Below are positions 14,534 to 23,953 of a stretch of 64,000 nt of DNA, piece by piece (position 1 is the first letter of the stretch; every line of letters begins with the position of its first letter). Both the position numbers and the translations under genes were made by a program. The DNA is from Tridacna crocea (lineage: Eukaryota > Mollusca > Bivalvia > Cardiida > Cardiidae). The DNA lies in the NCBI GenBank assembly GCA_943736015.1, contig OX031056.1, positions 67,793,277 to 67,857,276 of the forward strand, in the 5' to 3' direction. Below the pieces are notes generated by a model, which saw only the letters and a program-made list of their open reading frames with translations, was not told the DNA's origin and did not search any database.

Positions 14534-14759
14534 ATAACCCTATACCACTCAATGCTGACTCTTAAAACTGGGAAAGGAGCCTTTTGAAAACATTATGTGG
14601 ATAGAAGAAAATTTTGGTAACTAGCATTTTCTCCTTTTCCCACAATAGTTTCTACCTTACCAAAGAAAAAATGCTCAATCTTAACCACATTGAAATCGTT
14701 GTCTGCAAGTGCTTGCAATTTGGACAAGGCTAAAATTTTGTCGTCTGGTAAAGGGTTAA
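14534..14759 (+). mobile_element. TTAA MITE inside the 13823-15655 element
   Basis: Ends TCTGGTAAAGGGTTAA. The palindrome is diverged (ATTTTGGTAACTAGC centre). It is nested, so it is younger than its host element. Confidence 0.8.
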
Positions 14760-15144
14760 TTGCAAAAATAGTTACATGTAGCTGTAAAGGTATGAATGTG
14801 TGGTATCTTTTTGACCAATCACACATACAGGGACCATCTGGCTACCCTTTACATGAAATTAGAGAGATCACAGACAGTATAACTGTACATATATCTCGGT
14901 TAATAGTTTCAAACATATGACTGTTTATTAGATAGGTAAACATATCATCTACAGAAAATCTACGTGAAGTGAAATTTCAGTCTTGGTCAGCCAATGCAGT
15001 CAGTGTAATCTGACCAGTGTCGATATTTATTGCAGTTTCTAGATGGTCCTTTTTTACATGAAGGGTCACATTTACTAAACCATTTTTTTGTTTTTGAAAT
15101 AATTCATTGTAATTAATTGCTTTGTTCATGAATAATAAATGCCC

Positions 15145-15183
15145 AAATAATAATAATTATAATAATAATAATATTATTATATA
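15145..15183. repeat. AAT/ATT microsatellite
   Basis: TAATAATAATTATAATAATA switching to ATTATTAT. Simple sequence. Confidence 0.85.
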
Positions 15184-15656
15184 GACAAAAGTCCAATCTG
15201 TATTAATGTACATGCTGATCTTTGTCTACACTTCCTACAAAATATATGATTTAAGTTGGGAACTACATAAACAGAAGAATGAGGATAAATTTGTAACTTA
15301 CTACTTTTTTTTCCTTTTGTATAAGTGTTTACTTAATAAAGCATTTACAGAAAAGGTGTAAAAATCAAAATTCAAGTGATAAAGAAATGCTTTTTTTGTG
15401 TTAAAATGGGTATTTACTGAAAAGATTCCAAAGAAAGAAAAGATTCCAATTTGGTCTAGGCAGATCCTGTATCTGCCTAGCCAAACTGGAATTCTCATTT
15501 GGCCTAGGCAGATCTGGAATTTGCCTAGACCAAACAGGAATTCTATTTTGGTCTAGACCAAACTAGAATTCTAGTTTGGCCTAGGCAGATTCCAGATCTG
15601 CCTAGGCCGATTCCGGATCTGCCTGGATTCCAATCTGGCCTACGACATATATATAC

Positions 15657-15926
15657 TTAACTTTTTAACCAAACGATAAAATTTTAGACTGGTCCAAATT
15701 CAAAGCATTTGCAGACAACACAACAAACGTGAAACTTGACTTTGGAAGGGTAGAAAACAATGTGAGAAAAGGAGATAATGCTGGTTACCAGCATTTTCTC
15801 CTTTTCTCACAATGTTTTCAACCCTTCTGAAAACAAATTTCAAATTTTCAGTCACTTTTATTTTGTTGTCTGCAAATGCTTTCGATTTGGTTAAATTTAA
15901 AATTTTGTCGTTTGGTAATAGGTTAA
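15657..15926 (-). mobile_element. TTAA palindromic MITE
   Basis: Abuts the right tip of the 13823-15655 element. The stem reads GTGAGAAAAG opposite CTTTTCTCAC, both arms carrying the matching G-to-A / C-to-T change. Confidence 0.9.
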
Positions 15927-16469
15927 GCATCATATACAATAGAAGCCTGTGAAAAACGTCACCAGAGCCCACTGGGTATTTAGATTTTTCACATCTCACC
16001 TAATTAAAAAATATATATATCACCAAAATTTGTATAAAATAACAAACAAGTTACCAATAATTTAAATTCAAATAATCACACAAAAAATCTTTTTGATGGT
16101 GTTTCTTTAAAAAGTACTACATAGCCTCTTAAGCTATTTTCAGATTTCGCGTCAAAAATAAAAAAAAAAGCATTGTGGGAATGTCAAGTAACTGGCACCT
16201 GACTAATGACGCTTAAATTCCATAACATAATATATATGTACATGTAATTATTTTCCATAATGTCTTCTTAAGATGCTATGTTTGAAGCTTCATCTGTGTA
16301 TTTCCGGTATGTATATGAGCGAGTTGCTCATGTAAAAATAGACCATGTTCCCATTGGTGGCGACCTGGGCTGTAGTAAATCTCGTATTTCTCTTGTTGTT
16401 GGATGGTTTTCGACTACTGGGGTTTTATGAATGAAAATGAAAAGGCTTTGGGAGTATAAGGATTATTTT

Positions 16470-18452
16470 TGGCAGCGGGTGAAACCCGCTGTCATTGTCC
16501 CCAGGTATGAGTAGCTGATTTTCAACGCCTACGATATTTATCTAGGTCGAGAATTCTTGCATCCGGCAGCTTTTTCCTGGATACGTGAGGTAAACAAAAC
16601 TTGATTCCTACGTGTGACTAAATAGTTCCTCCGTGAATACCCAAACGATCATGTATAAATGCGCGCTAATCGCGCAGACGACACCCTTCAAAACCGCTTT
16701 ATACATGTACCTTATGAGTTCATCCGTAAATTAACAATGCAGAATAGAAATGGAAAGAGGGCATCGCTATCTACATAGACCGAGAAAGTGCAAAAGAAAA
16801 TATTTTCAGAGCAAACGTTTTTATCGGTGTTTGTTTGCAAGCATGATGAATATTGAGCATAGGGCACCCTAATGGGATTCATATAGTTCATCGCCTTTTA
16901 TCACCAAAGTCGTACGGATTCGGCTTTGAAAGGTGATGTTAAACGAAAAGTCACCTACAGTAGGATTAAGTCCTTAACAGGCAATGAAATTTCAACTGTG
17001 TTCAAATTGAAAGCGTTTGCAGACGACAATTTCATTGTGGCTCAAATGGCACAATGTTTATTTTATAGGGTAGAAAAGTTTGTGGAAAATGGAGATTCCC
17101 AGCAATTTCTCCATTCCTACATTGTTTCTTTCTCATGGTTGTTAAAAGTCGGCATTGGGTGGTAAAGCGTTAAAAGTAGTGATAAATGCTGATTATGTTA
17201 TACATTTATTTGTACAACACAATCCCAAGTTTTAACGACCCTTAGAACTTTTTACAAACATTGCAGGAATGGGAGAAAATGCTGGTAAGCAGCATTTTCT
17301 CCTTTTCCAACGATTTTTTCTACTCTATCAAAGATGTACGCTGTTATTTGAGCCATGTTTAAATTTTTGTCTGCAAATGGCTTCTTTTAGTATAATTTAT
17401 TAGCATTTGATGCGATTTAAACAGCTTGGATCATACCAGTGACCAGTACTGACACAACTTTCTTTCCAAACCAGGCATCAGAGGTAAAAGGCAATAAATC
17501 ACAGAAAAGGAAGTTTGCTGAACAGGGTATTTTTGCCACACAATGAAGACTTAACGACCCTCTAGTGAGGCCTTCTGAAAAAAAGTTGAAAAAGTTGTTG
17601 TTTCTACTTCAGCTGTTGCTGTTCATGATTTTGGACATTCTAACAAGTTTCCTTTAAGTCATGCACTGAATAACAATATGGCATAAATGACAAGTGGATC
17701 AGAAAGAAGACCATGCTGGAAATTTAAACCAGCGACCCTGATTTCAAGTTTTTGAGCTACCAACTCCGTTAAAGGGATCGGCAAAACTTTTATAAAGCAT
17801 ACTATTTGGCCTACAAGGATTTTGAGCTGTAAAACCTCGAAATTATACTAAAACTGGTTTTCAGTACTCTAAGATGCCTTTCAACAATTGCATTATTGTT
17901 ACAGATTAATAAGATAGAAAACATTGGTTAGATGCACTTTCTCCATTTCCACAAGTGTCTTTGAAGCCCTCTTTCACAGGGTCATAAAAACTTGGGATTG
18001 TTTTGGAAAAGGATCATCTATTCAAGTTCTTGTTTTCTGCCTGTGCCCCTGTATATCTGTTTAAGCCACAAATAAATGAGCCGTGCTTTGGCAAAAGGGG
18101 ATTTCTTGCATCCTCATGATGGATTAAACCAAGCAAGACATAAATAATTATTGGTCCATAATAACCTATTCTTATTACAACCTGCTTCGTTTTTGGGTAG
18201 ACCGATCCTTCGATGTACAGAAAATTGACCTATGGCGAAAAGTTTCAGCCCAGGTCTGCCTGTGCAGACTGCACATGCTGACCGTATGCACAGGCTGACC
18301 TAGGTCTATACTGTTTGCAGATCGATTAAGGCACCCTTTTACTTTTTTAGATTTTTATCGTCAAGTATAAAGGAAACCTGTGCAAAGAAAATAATACATA
18401 TAAGATCTGTAGCTGGCAAAAACCCGCTGCCTTCAGTGCGTCAGCGCTTTGA
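16470..18452 (+). mobile_element. Helentron/HINE-like element, family 5 (nested)
   Basis: The left tip is GGCAGCGGGTGAAACCCGCTG, a hairpin with loop GAA. The complementary ACCCGCTGCC lies near the right end (18422-18431), followed by hairpin GTGCGTCAGCGC and TTTGATT. The boundaries are fixed by the interrupted host MITE. The interior holds broken TTAA MITEs and a palindromic GCACAGGC-type repeat near 18250-18300. No replicase or helicase was seen. Confidence 0.7.
16974..17400. mobile_element. Two diverged TTAA MITEs inside the family-5 element
   Basis: 16974-17173 (minus, stem eroded, ends GGTAAAGCGTTAA) and about 17211-17400 (plus, centre GCTGGTAAGCAGC). Confidence 0.65.
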
Positions 18453-18524
18453 TTTTGTATTATTGTAGAATTTTAGCTCCAAAATCTGAAGGGCTACCTT
18501 TAATTCTGTACATAACAAGAAGAA

Positions 18525-18756
18525 GAATGTGGCTTTTAAAAACATTGTGGGAAAAGGAAAAAAATGCTTGTCATCACCAGCATTTAACAACAAAGGGAAA
18601 AAGCAATTTTAAACATTGTGGAAAAAGTAGAAAATACTGAGCACTAACCAGCATTTTCTCCTTTTTACACAAAGTTTTCTGCCCTGCTTTGAGTTATGCT
18701 GATTTTGACATCTGAAAGTTCTTTCAATTTGAACCAATCTAATGTTTTTTGTGTTG
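18525..18756. mobile_element. Broken TTAA MITE copies
   Basis: Two palindrome remnants, at 18535-18600 (TTGTCATCACCAGC centre) and 18610-18675 (CACTAACCAGC centre). Ends are mostly lost. Confidence 0.55.
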
Positions 18757-18984
18757 TTAAACCATTACCACACAATCCCTTCTTTTGACGCCCCTGAGAA
18801 AGAAGCCTTTTGAAAACACTGTAGGAAAAGGAGAAATGCTGTTAACCAGCATTTTCTACTTTTCCTACAGGGTTTTCTACCCTTCCCAGAACAAATTTCA
18901 ATTTCTCAGTCACCTTTATTTTGTCGTATGCAAATGCTTTCAATTTGAACCAGTCTGAAATTTTGTTATTTGGTAATGAGTTAA
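18757..18984 (+). mobile_element. TTAA palindromic MITE
   Basis: TTAA at both ends. The stem reads CACTGTAGGAAAAG opposite CTTTTCCTACAG, a paired arm change. Confidence 0.9.
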
Positions 18985-18989
18985 GAGAT

Positions 18990-19150
18990 GACATGGTAGA
19001 ATGACCACTTTTCATACAGAAAATATCATGAAAGTGAAAATTGTTGATTCTGATCAGCCTGGACAATTCACGCAGTCTGATCAGAATCGACACTTCTTGC
19101 AGTTCCAAGATGGGTCCCTTTTCGTGTGATGGGTCACAAATTAACTGTTG
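18990..19150. repeat. Palindromic repeat with CTGATCAG core
   Basis: The left 'tgatcagcctggacaattc' mirrors 'gcagtctgatcagaatcg'. The end GATGGGTCACAAA is shared with elements at 14816-15075 and 53747-53999. Confidence 0.55.
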
Positions 19151-19156
19151 CATAAC

Positions 19157-20226
19157 AATTTACCAAACAACAAAATTTTGGAAACATTTACAGACGTTTA
19201 CAGACCATAAAACAAGTGTGAATCAAAAACTGAAATTTGATTTGGGAAGGGTTGTAAAATATTGTGGGAAAAAGAGAAATTGCAGGTAATCAGCATTTTC
19301 TCCTTTTCCGACAATGTTTTCAAAAGTTTTCTTTATCAGAGTCGTATAAGTCATGATTGTGTGGTAAAGGGTTAAAAATTAAATATGCCTTTAGAAGGGT
19401 ACAAGACTGGGGGAAGGGTACAACACCGGGGGGAAATGGAGAAAATATGCTAGTAACCAGTAATTTCACTTTTCCTACAATGTTATCTAAAATCTTCTAC
19501 ATCAAGGTGGTTAAAACTCAAAATCGTAAAGGCTGACATGTCTTTGATTCAGTTTAATCTATAGATCTATAGATCTTTATCTTGAGCTGATGAGCTTAGA
19601 TAAATTGATAGAAATAGAAAAAAAATGCACTATCTAAAGTCTTATATCTCTTGCTAATCAGTTAATTTTACCCTTTATCTAACAAACCCTTTTTTTCAAA
19701 ATCCCTAGCTGACATACATGGCTTTAAAACATTGCATGAAAAAAAGAAGAAAACGCTAATACCCAGCAATTTTTTTACTTCCACTCATTACCAAACAACA
19801 ATATTTTAGGCTTGTCCAAATCCAAAGCATTTGCAGATGACAAAATAAATGTGACTGCAAAAATTGAAATATTGTTTGAGAATGGTAGCCAGCATTTTCT
19901 CCTTTTCCCACAATGTTCTCAAACGGTTTCTTTCTCAAGGTTGTTAAAAGTCAGGGTTGTGTGGTATGGGGGTTAAGCCATAATGTTTTCTATCATTTCA
20001 ACTCTTTACCAAACAACAAAATTATAGACTGGCCCAAATGGAAAGCATTTGCAGACCCAAAAAATAAATGTGACTGAAAATCAAAGTTTGCGTTAGGAAG
20101 GGTAGAAAACATTGTGGGAAAAGGAGAAAATGCTGGTTACCAGCATTTTCTCCTTTTCCCTCAATGTTTTCAAAAGGCTTCTTTCTCAGGGTCGTTAAAA
20201 GTCGGGATTGTGTGGTAAAGGGTTAA
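19157..20226 (-). mobile_element. Three minus-orientation TTAA MITEs
   Basis: 19157-19375, 19784-19976 (left arm of the palindrome deleted) and 19998-20226 (complete arms, centre GCTGGTTACCAGC, ends GGTAAAGGGTTAA). A further remnant lies at 19400-19520. Confidence 0.85.
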
Positions 20227-20396
20227 GTTCAGAAATCAACTTGAAAGTTATATAAACTGGACTTATTGCAAGCAAAAGTTTTCACTTTGGACAAGACTAA
20301 ATTTTTACACACACATCCAACACCAAATTTTTGTTGTTTGGCGATGGGTTAAAGCACCTATATAAATGCAGTTGCATATCAGAATTGTAGCGACCT

Positions 20397-20530
20397 GCAG
20401 AGCTCAGTTAGTAGGGCTTATGACACATGATCATGAGGGTGTGGGTTCGATCCCCACGGCTGGCCATCTAAAATTACTAATAGTCTTTTAGAGGAGACGT
20501 TAAACCGAGGTCCCATGTGATGGTGGTATA
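20397..20530 (+). mobile_element. tRNA-headed SINE
   Basis: Box A-like GAGCTCAGTTAGTAGGG and box B-like GGGTTCGATCCCCACGGC are spaced as in a tRNA. The body GGAGACGTTAAACCGAGGTC follows. The sequence switches abruptly into a MITE fragment at 20537. Confidence 0.75.
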
Positions 20531-20536
20531 CACCGA

Positions 20537-20655
20537 GCATAAAAATAAATGTGACCGCAAACATTGAAATTTTGCTTGAGAAAGGTAGCGAACATTGTGG
20601 GAAAAGGAGAAAATGCTGGTTACCAGCATTTTCTCCTTCTCCCACAATGTTCGAA
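20537..20655 (-). mobile_element. TTAA MITE fragment
   Basis: Only the middle part is present, with an intact palindrome (GTGGGAAAAGG to CCTTCTCCCAC). Both TTAA ends are missing. Confidence 0.8.
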
Positions 20656-20778
20656 AGGTGTTATTTAGGATGGGTTTTGCCCTGTATCTGCACTATCCCT
20701 CGTAAAAATACCAACAGCCTTCAGAGGGTGTTGCCCATAATTATGGGAAACCGGTGGTAATGATAAATAAATGCAAAT

Positions 20779-21240
20779 CAGGCCCGTAGGAAGCAATTTT
20801 GGATTGGGGGGGAGGGGGGGGGGGGGGGAGGCTAACATCATTTTAGAATCAGCTTGTCCTGATTTCACATATATTGCGTTTGGTTATGCAGTGAGAAATA
20901 ACCCACCTACTAATACCAATCACCAAAAAAGAAGGAAATTTGTTCAACAATGTGGTGAATTATGAGATTTGGAGAAAAAATAAAGCAGAAAATCACATTG
21001 AATGAAATGTGACGTCAGAAATTGCTTGGTGTCTGTCAGATAACAAAATTAAAAGAAAAATTTCCATGGCACGCCGCAATTTGTTTAGAACTATTTTAAA
21101 TTGTTCTGAATTTTCTATTATTTCATCCTCTTTATGCACGATGATTGTCTAGCAATATTCAGCGAAATACTAACACAGTTATTTTATTGGTGATCAAATT
21201 ATTTGGGGCGCCTGGCCCCCCCCCCCCGTTCCTACGGCCC
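20779..21240. mobile_element. hAT-like MITE with G-rich ends
   Basis: The left end AGGCCCGTAGGAAGC then a run of G mirrors the right end, a run of C then GTTCCTACGGCCC. TGCAAAT is repeated directly at 20772-20778 and 21241-21247 (7-8 bp duplication). The interior has no transposase. Confidence 0.75.
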
Positions 21241-21376
21241 TGCAAATTCAATCAATCAATTGTAGCTACATATCAGATTTGTATTTTGACAGGTCTAATA
21301 TTTTGTCATTGGTGACAGGTTCAGTATCTGTGCACAAGGGTGTATCAGAATTATGCATGCATGGTAACTATCTTAC

Positions 21377-21860
21377 TTAAACCCATTACCACTCAGTCCC
21401 TACTTTTGACGCCCCTGAGAAAGAAACCTTTAGAAAACATTGTTGGAAAAGGAGAAAATGCTGGTAACCAGCATTTTCTCCTTTTCCCACAATGTTTTCT
21501 ACCCTTCACAAAACAAATTTCAAATTTTCAGTCACTTTTATTTTATCGTCTGCAAATGCTTTCAATTTTGACAAGCCTAAAATGTTGTTGTTTGGTAATG
21601 AGTTAACCCCTAATGCACCAAACCTATAAGTTTAACTCTCTACCAAACGACAAAATTTTGGACTGGTCCAAAATGAAAGCATTTGCAGACGACAAAATAA
21701 TTGTGCTTGAAAACAAGAAAATTATTGTCGAAAGGGTAGAAAACATTGTGGGATAAGGAGAAAATGCTAGTTACCAGCATTTTCTCCTTTTCCCACAATG
21801 TTTTCCAAAGGCTTCTTGCTCAAGGTCCTTAAAAGTCAGGATCGTGTGGTAAAGGGTTAT
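21377..21860. mobile_element. Two TTAA palindromic MITEs, opposite orientation
   Basis: 21377-21606 is plus (centre GCTGGTAACCAGC). 21632-21860 is minus (centre GCTAGTTACCAGC, one unpaired arm base). Confidence 0.92.
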
Positions 21861-22130
21861 TTGCTTATGCAAACAGTGAAAATCAAGATCAAACTGGGTA
21901 GAATAATAGTACTACTTTGATCAATATTTTGGCTAAACTAGTTTGAAATAGTATTACGGTCACCAGCATTTTTTTCCAGCAATATTTTCCAAAGCTTTCT
22001 TCATCAAGGTAGTTAAAACTCATGATTGGGTGGTACAGGGTTAAATGTCTTTGATTGATTTAATCTATCGATCCTTAGGTCTTTATCTTGAGCTGATGAG
22101 TTCAGATAAAATAAAAAAAAAAGTACTATC

Positions 22131-22359
22131 TTAACCCATTACAACACAATCCCTTCTTTTGAAGGCCACGAGAGAGAAGCTTTTGGAAAACATTGTGGGA
22201 AAAGGAGAAAATGCTGGTAACCAGCATTTTCTCTTTTTCCCACAATGTTTTCTATCCTTCACAAAACAAATTTCAAATTTTCACTCACTTTTATTTTGTC
22301 GTCTGCAAATGCTTTCAATTTGGACAAACCTGAAGTTTTGTCGTTTCGTAATGAGTTAA
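22131..22359 (+). mobile_element. TTAA palindromic MITE
   Basis: Exactly 229 bases including both TTAA. Starts TTAACCCATTACAACAC and ends CGTAATGAGTTAA. Confidence 0.93.
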
Positions 22360-22698
22360 ACTAGTTTACAACAGCATTACGGTAAAACTCGTGATTGGGT
22401 TGTACAGGGTTAAATGTCTTTGATCTATATATCCTTAGGTCTTTATCTTAAGGTGATGAGCTCAGATAAATTTAAAAAAAATGTACCATCTTAAGTTATA
22501 TGTATCTTGCTATTTACAATCAAATAATTTACTGTATGTCAAACAAACCCTTTTGTTTTAATGACCCTGAAATAGAGGGCTTTTGAAAATATTGTAGTTG
22601 GTAACCAGTGTCTGCAGACAAAATTATTTGAGGCACTCTTTTGGCAACAAATGTTGAATGCCTCACAATTGATTACCACAAAAGCTCAACTCAGCAAT

Positions 22699-22926
22699 TT
22701 AACTCATTACAAAACGACAACGTTTTAGGTTTGTCTATATCGAAAGCATTTGCAGACAACAAAATAAAAGTGACTGAAAATTTAGAATTTGTTTTGTGAA
22801 GGGTAGAAAATATTGTGGGAAAAGGAGAAAATGCTGGTTACCAGCATTTTTTCCTTTTTCCACCATGTTTTCTAAAGGTTTCTTTCTCAGGGTCATCAAA
22901 AGTAGGGATTGTGTGGTAATGGGTTA
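22699..22926 (-). mobile_element. TTAA palindromic MITE
   Basis: Complete. The right stem arm has TTTTTCCTTTTTCCACC, so pairing is imperfect. Confidence 0.9.
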
Positions 22927-23133
22927 GATACAAAAGAGCTAAGATTAGCTGAAATTGTGGCGATATAAGTTGAAACAAAACAGGTATGAAATTAAAGACT
23001 TCAAGGCTTTGTAATGTATTTCATTTTAATGTTTTATTTCTACAGATCTCTATGTACAAATTCTATATATTTACAGCTTAAGTAATACACAATAAATAAT
23101 GTCCTATTTTATACAAGTGACGAGTTATGTAAG

Positions 23134-23735
23134 TTAACTCTTTACCAAAGGACAAAACTTTGGATCAGTGCAAATTGAAAGCATTTACAGACAATAAAAA
23201 AATGTGAATCAAAAATTGAAATTTGATTTGGAAAGGGTAGAAAACATTTTCGGAAAAGGAGAAAATGCTGGTTTCCAGGGTTAGGGTCGTTAAAAGTTGG
23301 GATCGTGTGGTAAAGAGTTAAGACCTTTTCTTGTCATATCCAACCTTGACAAAATTTGTTTTGCCAAGGGTAGAAAACATTTTGGGAAAAGGAGAAAATG
23401 CTGGTTACCAGCATTTTCTCCTTTTCCCAAAATGTTTTCTAATGGCTTCTTTCTCAGGGGCGTCAAAAATAGGGATTGTGTGGTAATGGATTTAAACACA
23501 TTTAGCCCTAAATCATACAATTCTGACTTTTAATGACCCTGAGAAACACGGCTTTTGAAAACATGGTGGGAAAAGGAGAAAATCCTTGTCACCAGCATTT
23601 TCTCCTTTTTCAACCATGTTTTCTACCCTATGAAAAAAACATTTCCATCCATTAATCTACATCTAAATTCTCATATGCTTTAAAACTGAATAAGTAGTAT
23701 ACAATTGGCTTGTGTAGTAAAGAGTTCATCTATCA
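23134..23735. mobile_element. Three clustered TTAA MITEs downstream of CBY1
   Basis: 23134-23321 (minus, right arm deleted after CTGGTTTCCAGG), 23318-23495 (truncated left; stem ATTTTGGGAAAAG/CTTTTCCCAAAAT with both arms changed) and 23505-23735 (plus, diverged). The first two share a TTAA. Confidence 0.82.
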
Positions 23736-23872
23736 TCCCCAAATGCTTTGAATTTCGATAGGCTTAAATTTTTTTTTGCCTTGTAAATGGTGAAAGAGTG
23801 TTGGTAAACAGCAGGATGAAAAAATGTTGTCTTCATATCATGGTTAGTCACTGTTAAGCAAGGTCAATCACA

Positions 23873-23953
23873 TTATGATCTTTTCTTTCCTCCAGCCTTT
23901 AACTGTTTAAGCTCATTCTCATGATAATGGGAGATTGCTGAAGTCTCTGCGAG
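23873..23953 (-). CDS. CBY1: CBY1 coding exon 3 (C-terminus)
   Basis: Acceptor ATTTCAG ends at 23954. Encodes LAETSAISHYHENELKQLKA then GGKKRS and TAA at 23873-23875. It aligns with the vertebrate LSESTAESHLMEKELDELR tail. Confidence 0.93.
   Translation of the reverse strand, partial: LAETSAISHYHENELKQLKAGGKKRS

Larger units (their letters stand above)
13823..15655. mobile_element. Non-autonomous element with composite inverted-repeat arrays
   Basis: The tips are ATATATATGTCGTAG at the left and CTACGACATATATAT at the right. Each end has about 200 bp of alternating short units such as TAGACCAAATTGGAATTC and AGGCAGATCTGGAATCTGCC. The right array (15430-15640) mirrors the left (13838-14020). 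The 1.4-kb interior is AT-rich without a transposase frame and contains a younger MITE. The superfamily is unknown. Confidence 0.7.
15968..18503. mobile_element. MITE with AAAGGTGG-type ends, split by a nested element
   Basis: The left part (15968-16469) and right part (18453-18503) together match the intact element at 27449-27990, including 'acatctcacc', 'ggggttttatgaatg' and 'aaaatctgaagggc'. The 2-kb insertion between them is the family-5 Helentron-like element. Confidence 0.75.

Noticed and set aside
15301-15498. Short open frames in the arrays at 13.9 and 15.4 kb, containing RIPVWLGRYRICLDQIGIF
   Set aside because: They derive from the repeated TAGACCAAATTGGAATTC units in the terminal arrays of a mobile element.
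20397-20470. tRNA gene
   Set aside because: Boxes A and B are present but the stems do not form a tRNA, and a SINE body follows. The same applies to 6655-6746, 33077-33150 and 48950-49020.
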